From positions 18,237,001 through 18,301,000 of the forward strand of contig NC_046683.1 in NCBI RefSeq assembly GCF_009870125.1: a stretch of 64,000 nt of DNA, read 5' to 3'. Positions 61,886-64,000 of this stretch are shown here, in pieces. The stretch is from Drosophila pseudoobscura. Its lineage: Eukaryota > Arthropoda > Insecta > Diptera > Drosophilidae. Position 1 is the first letter of the stretch. Each line of letters opens with the position of its first letter. The position numbers and the translations under genes were made by a program. The notes under the pieces are model-generated. The model made no database searches. It was not told where the DNA came from and saw only the letters and a list, made by a program, of their open reading frames with translations.

Positions 61886-63041
61886 GTATGTGAAGAAAAA
61901 ATAGGGGTAAAATCGAACCCCTGCACATAGTGAAACGATGGGGAAACCCCCAAAGACAAAAGACAGACAAAAGAATCAGAAGGAATGGATTTCCCAGACT
62001 CATGAGATTCTTTATCTTGATTTACAGATCTTCGCCGTCTTGGGGTCTGGGAAGGGCGGCGCCAGTGCCTTCTGGTGGCCCAAGACCACAACGTGAGTCC
62101 TTAACACAAGTCTCTGGAGGTTCTGGAGGATAATACGAGTATATCCTAACCCTCATGTATACCCTTCTGCTCTCAGGGAAGCACCCAATGCACAGATGCT
62201 CCAGCAGATCCCGCTGACCTACTTCCGCACATACACGTACCAGCCGCTGGCGGGCGGACCCTTCAGCGTCCCCTTCTTTGGCTTCGGAGCCGCTCAGACG
62301 CCGCTCCTTTCGCCGAGTCCGCACTACGACCCGTATGCTGTGACCAGCTACGCGGCTGCAAGGCGGCACGACGTCGCCGCCAAGCCAGGCGTGACGCCGC
62401 CGGCCAGCAGCTCCACCACCACTAGCAGCACTACTAGCACCACTACACCCGCTCCCACGACGACCACTACCACCACTACGACGACAACGACCCCGGTACC
62501 GACTACGACTACCAGCAGCACAACCACGGCGCCTCCTCCCGCCAATAGCATCTCGGGAGGAGCCTCGTTCTCCTCGGGCGGGACCTCTGGATCCTCATCT
62601 TCCCTGCTGCGCTATGGAGAGTATCCGACATACACCCGGCGGGTGAACAATCTGTACAACGCCCGACCCCAGTATCCGTACCCGGACTACTTCAACTACC
62701 AGCCGCAGGGAGGGTTGGCGGAGCCGGGGGTGGCAGTGGGACCGGGAGCGGGTGGCACTCGCATCCAGTTCGTGCCCTGCATGTGCCCCGTTAGCGTGCC
62801 CAGCCTGAGCAACTCCCTCACCTCTGCCGCTCCAGTAGCCGTTGGCAGTGCGTCCACATCCAACCCGGCGGCGCGTCACATCGACAGCCATGAGATGCAG
62901 GCTGACGCGGTTGTGGATGTGGATGCAGAGGTGGAAGGAGACCCTGAGGGTAATGACGATGACGATGACGTGGAGGAGGATGAAGGTGTCACCAAAGCAC
63001 TGCCCGACCCCCAGGAGACGACATCGAATAGCCCCGTTTAG
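61865..63041 (+). CDS. Unrecognised secreted Thr-rich protein, three exons
   Basis: Exons 61865-61885, 62028-62092 and 62177-63041 (introns 142 and 84 nt, GTATGT and GTGAGT donors, TTTACAG and CTCTCAG acceptors) join to 316 residues and a TAG stop. The first 21 residues (MWQQYFVIFAVLGSGKGGAS plus Ala) make a good signal peptide split over two exons, which explains why no single long frame begins with one. A Tyr/Pro-rich part follows (TYFRTYTYQPLAGG), then a Thr run with Ser/Pro (about 105-147), a Tyr/Pro-rich segment (YPYPDYFNYQPQGG), a Cys-Met-Cys pair (230, 232) and an acidic tail. TATA box at 61680 and AATAAA at 63188. Likely secreted, perhaps cuticle, matrix or mucin-like; no family recognised. 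Confidence 0.76.
62028..62092 (+). CDS. Second orphan secreted gene, exon 2
   Basis: 65 nt encoding IFAVLGSGKGGASAFWWPKT and a further Thr, then two bases of the next codon, between TTTACAG and GTGAGT. Confidence 0.75.
62177..63041 (+). CDS. Second orphan secreted gene, exon 3
   Basis: 865 nt from EAPNAQMLQQIPLTYF to the TAG stop. Carries the Thr-rich run and the acidic tail. Confidence 0.8.
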
Positions 63042-63187
63042 TCAACGCCGCCTGCCCAGTCACGTCCACTCCATAGTATTAATAAGACTTTGACTGATTT
63101 GAGCACGGGTGGATATGTCAGTTCTAGCTATATCTTATGATTAAAATTCCCTAAACTCTTTTTTTTCTCACATTTATTCTACGTGAA

Positions 63188-63193
63188 AATAAA
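63188..63193 (+). terminator. Poly(A) signal of the second orphan secreted gene
   Basis: AATAAA 147 nt after the stop codon. Confidence 0.6.
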
Positions 63194-63524
63194 TTGCGAG
63201 CCTTAAAAACGGTAAAGTTTATATTTAATTTATTTGCATTTTTTATCAAAGCGATTGCACGGCCAAAACGATATGCAATATTCTGCAGTTTCAGCTAATA
63301 TCATTTAGGCATATTTAAGTCAGTCAGTATGTACATAGTATGTACTACATACATACATATGTCAGCTTATGATTCTTAATGTCTGATGACTGCCTCATCC
63401 GTTTTCTCTCTCTGTATTTTGGAATTGCTTTCCGTCATGAGGGGAGGAGGCAATGGTATTCATCTTCACAACAAAACTAATAAAATAAGTATTACCATAA
63501 AAATTATGAAATTGTGGTGAAGTT
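63194..63524. other. Short intergenic stretch
   Basis: AT-rich sequence between the secreted gene and the repeat, with TACATA/TATGTA words at 63327-63362. Nothing else seen. Confidence 0.6.
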
Positions 63525-63761
63525 TTGGAAAACACTTGTTACAATGACATATCACAGATGTCCGGATACAAAATGTCGTTGCTCTAGCTCTTATAATATC
63601 TGAGCACTACAGGCGGACGGACGGAGAGGCAGACATGGCTTAATCGAATCGGCTATTCATGCTGATTAATGTACGAAACGATTCCTTCTGGACGTTACAC
63701 ACATCCATTTTCACCACAAATCTAAAATACCCCAGTACTCATTTTGAATATCGGGTATAAT
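63525..63761. repeat. Second copy of the interspersed repeat (partial)
   Basis: Matches about 16935-17210 from GTTACAATGACATATCACAG to the right end CGGGTATAATT, with a deletion of about 40 bp covering the ATATATATACTTTAT part. Its left half is missing or too diverged to see. It stands in the same position relative to the J-domain gene as the first copy. Confidence 0.7.
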
Positions 63762-63852
63762 TAAAACAAACGAGATTATCATCGCTGAGCTTATAGCATA
63801 TTTAGTTATCGAAAATCAATTTAGTATGACGAAGTAGCAAATTATATGAAAA

Positions 63853-64000
63853 CTAGTATCCGTTTGTAAAAAAGTCCAGCTTGTCACACGACGGCATCTG
63901 CATTTTGCGAGCATACTCCAACGAGGCATCACGATAATGCATCTCCGCATTGCATGCATCCCTCATAGTATTCCAAAATTTGTTTTCGACCATTATTTCC
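63853..64000 (-). CDS. J-domain protein gene, second copy (C-terminal part, cut by window edge)
   Basis: The last 48 codons and the stop of a close copy of the gene at 17302-18003. Over 148 nt I count five differences from the first copy: four change an amino acid (Asn to Lys, Thr to Ala, Leu to Ser, Pro to Arg) and one is silent; no stop or frameshift. The sequence ends in the same FFTNGY. The downstream 91 bp and the repeat are shared too. The rest of this copy, including the J domain, lies beyond the window, so whether it is complete cannot be judged. Confidence 0.78.
   Translation of the reverse strand, partial: EIMVENKFWNTMRDACNAEMHYRDASLEYARKMQMPSCDKLDFFTNGY

Noticed and set aside
1..64000. 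CRISPR arrays, tRNA or rRNA genes, and intact transposons with coding capacity
   Set aside because: Looked for and not seen. The regular repeats are short tandem microsatellites without spacers, and no transposase or reverse-transcriptase motifs were found in any frame.

Overview
The window is euchromatic insect DNA, almost certainly from a Drosophila. The protein pieces recovered by exon joining match the fly amyloid-precursor homologue Appl closely from end to end. Introns are typical fly GT-AG introns (62-140 bp, plus two very large ones). The non-coding DNA is full of the CA/TG, GA/CT and short tandem repeats usual in fly introns. In D. melanogaster Appl lies near the tip of the X, so this is probably Muller element A. 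The dense microsatellites and the style of the interspersed repeat would fit the obscura group, but that placement is a guess.

Layout. Positions 1-50500 are one gene, Appl, on the minus strand. Its stop is at 1495 and its canonical start at 50500. Eleven coding exons were placed by reading frame and splice sites; they join to 2826 nt (941 residues plus stop). Exons 3-11 are packed into 1495-7318. Exon 2 (19707-19877) stands alone between introns of 12.4 kb and 30.5 kb, and exon 1 (signal peptide) is at 50414-50500. Inside intron 2, on the same strand, sits an intronless gene for a J-domain membrane protein of DNAJB12/B14 type (17302-18003), followed by an interspersed repeat. Upstream of Appl, also on the minus strand, is a two-exon mitochondrial 2-oxodicarboxylate carrier (53580-55636). 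Two plus-strand genes follow, 59082-60567 and 61865-63041. Each encodes an unrecognised protein with an N-terminal signal peptide, low-complexity Pro/Thr/acidic stretches and its own AATAAA signal. The right edge (63853-64000, minus) cuts through a second, about 97% identical copy of the J-domain gene with the same repeat downstream of it.

How the parts relate. Appl is a neuronal type I membrane protein with E1, acidic, E2, transmembrane and GYENPTY-containing cytoplasmic parts. The carrier is a housekeeping inner-membrane transporter with a perfect TATCGATA (DRE) motif 29 bp upstream of its ATG. The J-domain pair looks like recent gene traffic (retrocopy followed by duplication together with a repeat) and is the most unusual thing in the window. 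The two secreted-protein genes look independent of their neighbours. No operon, CRISPR, phage or prokaryotic-type system is present, and I found no clearly new multi-gene system. The best leads are the J-domain duplication, alternative splice sites in Appl that all keep frame, and the two orphan secreted genes. Most long open frames in the introns are low-complexity shadows.
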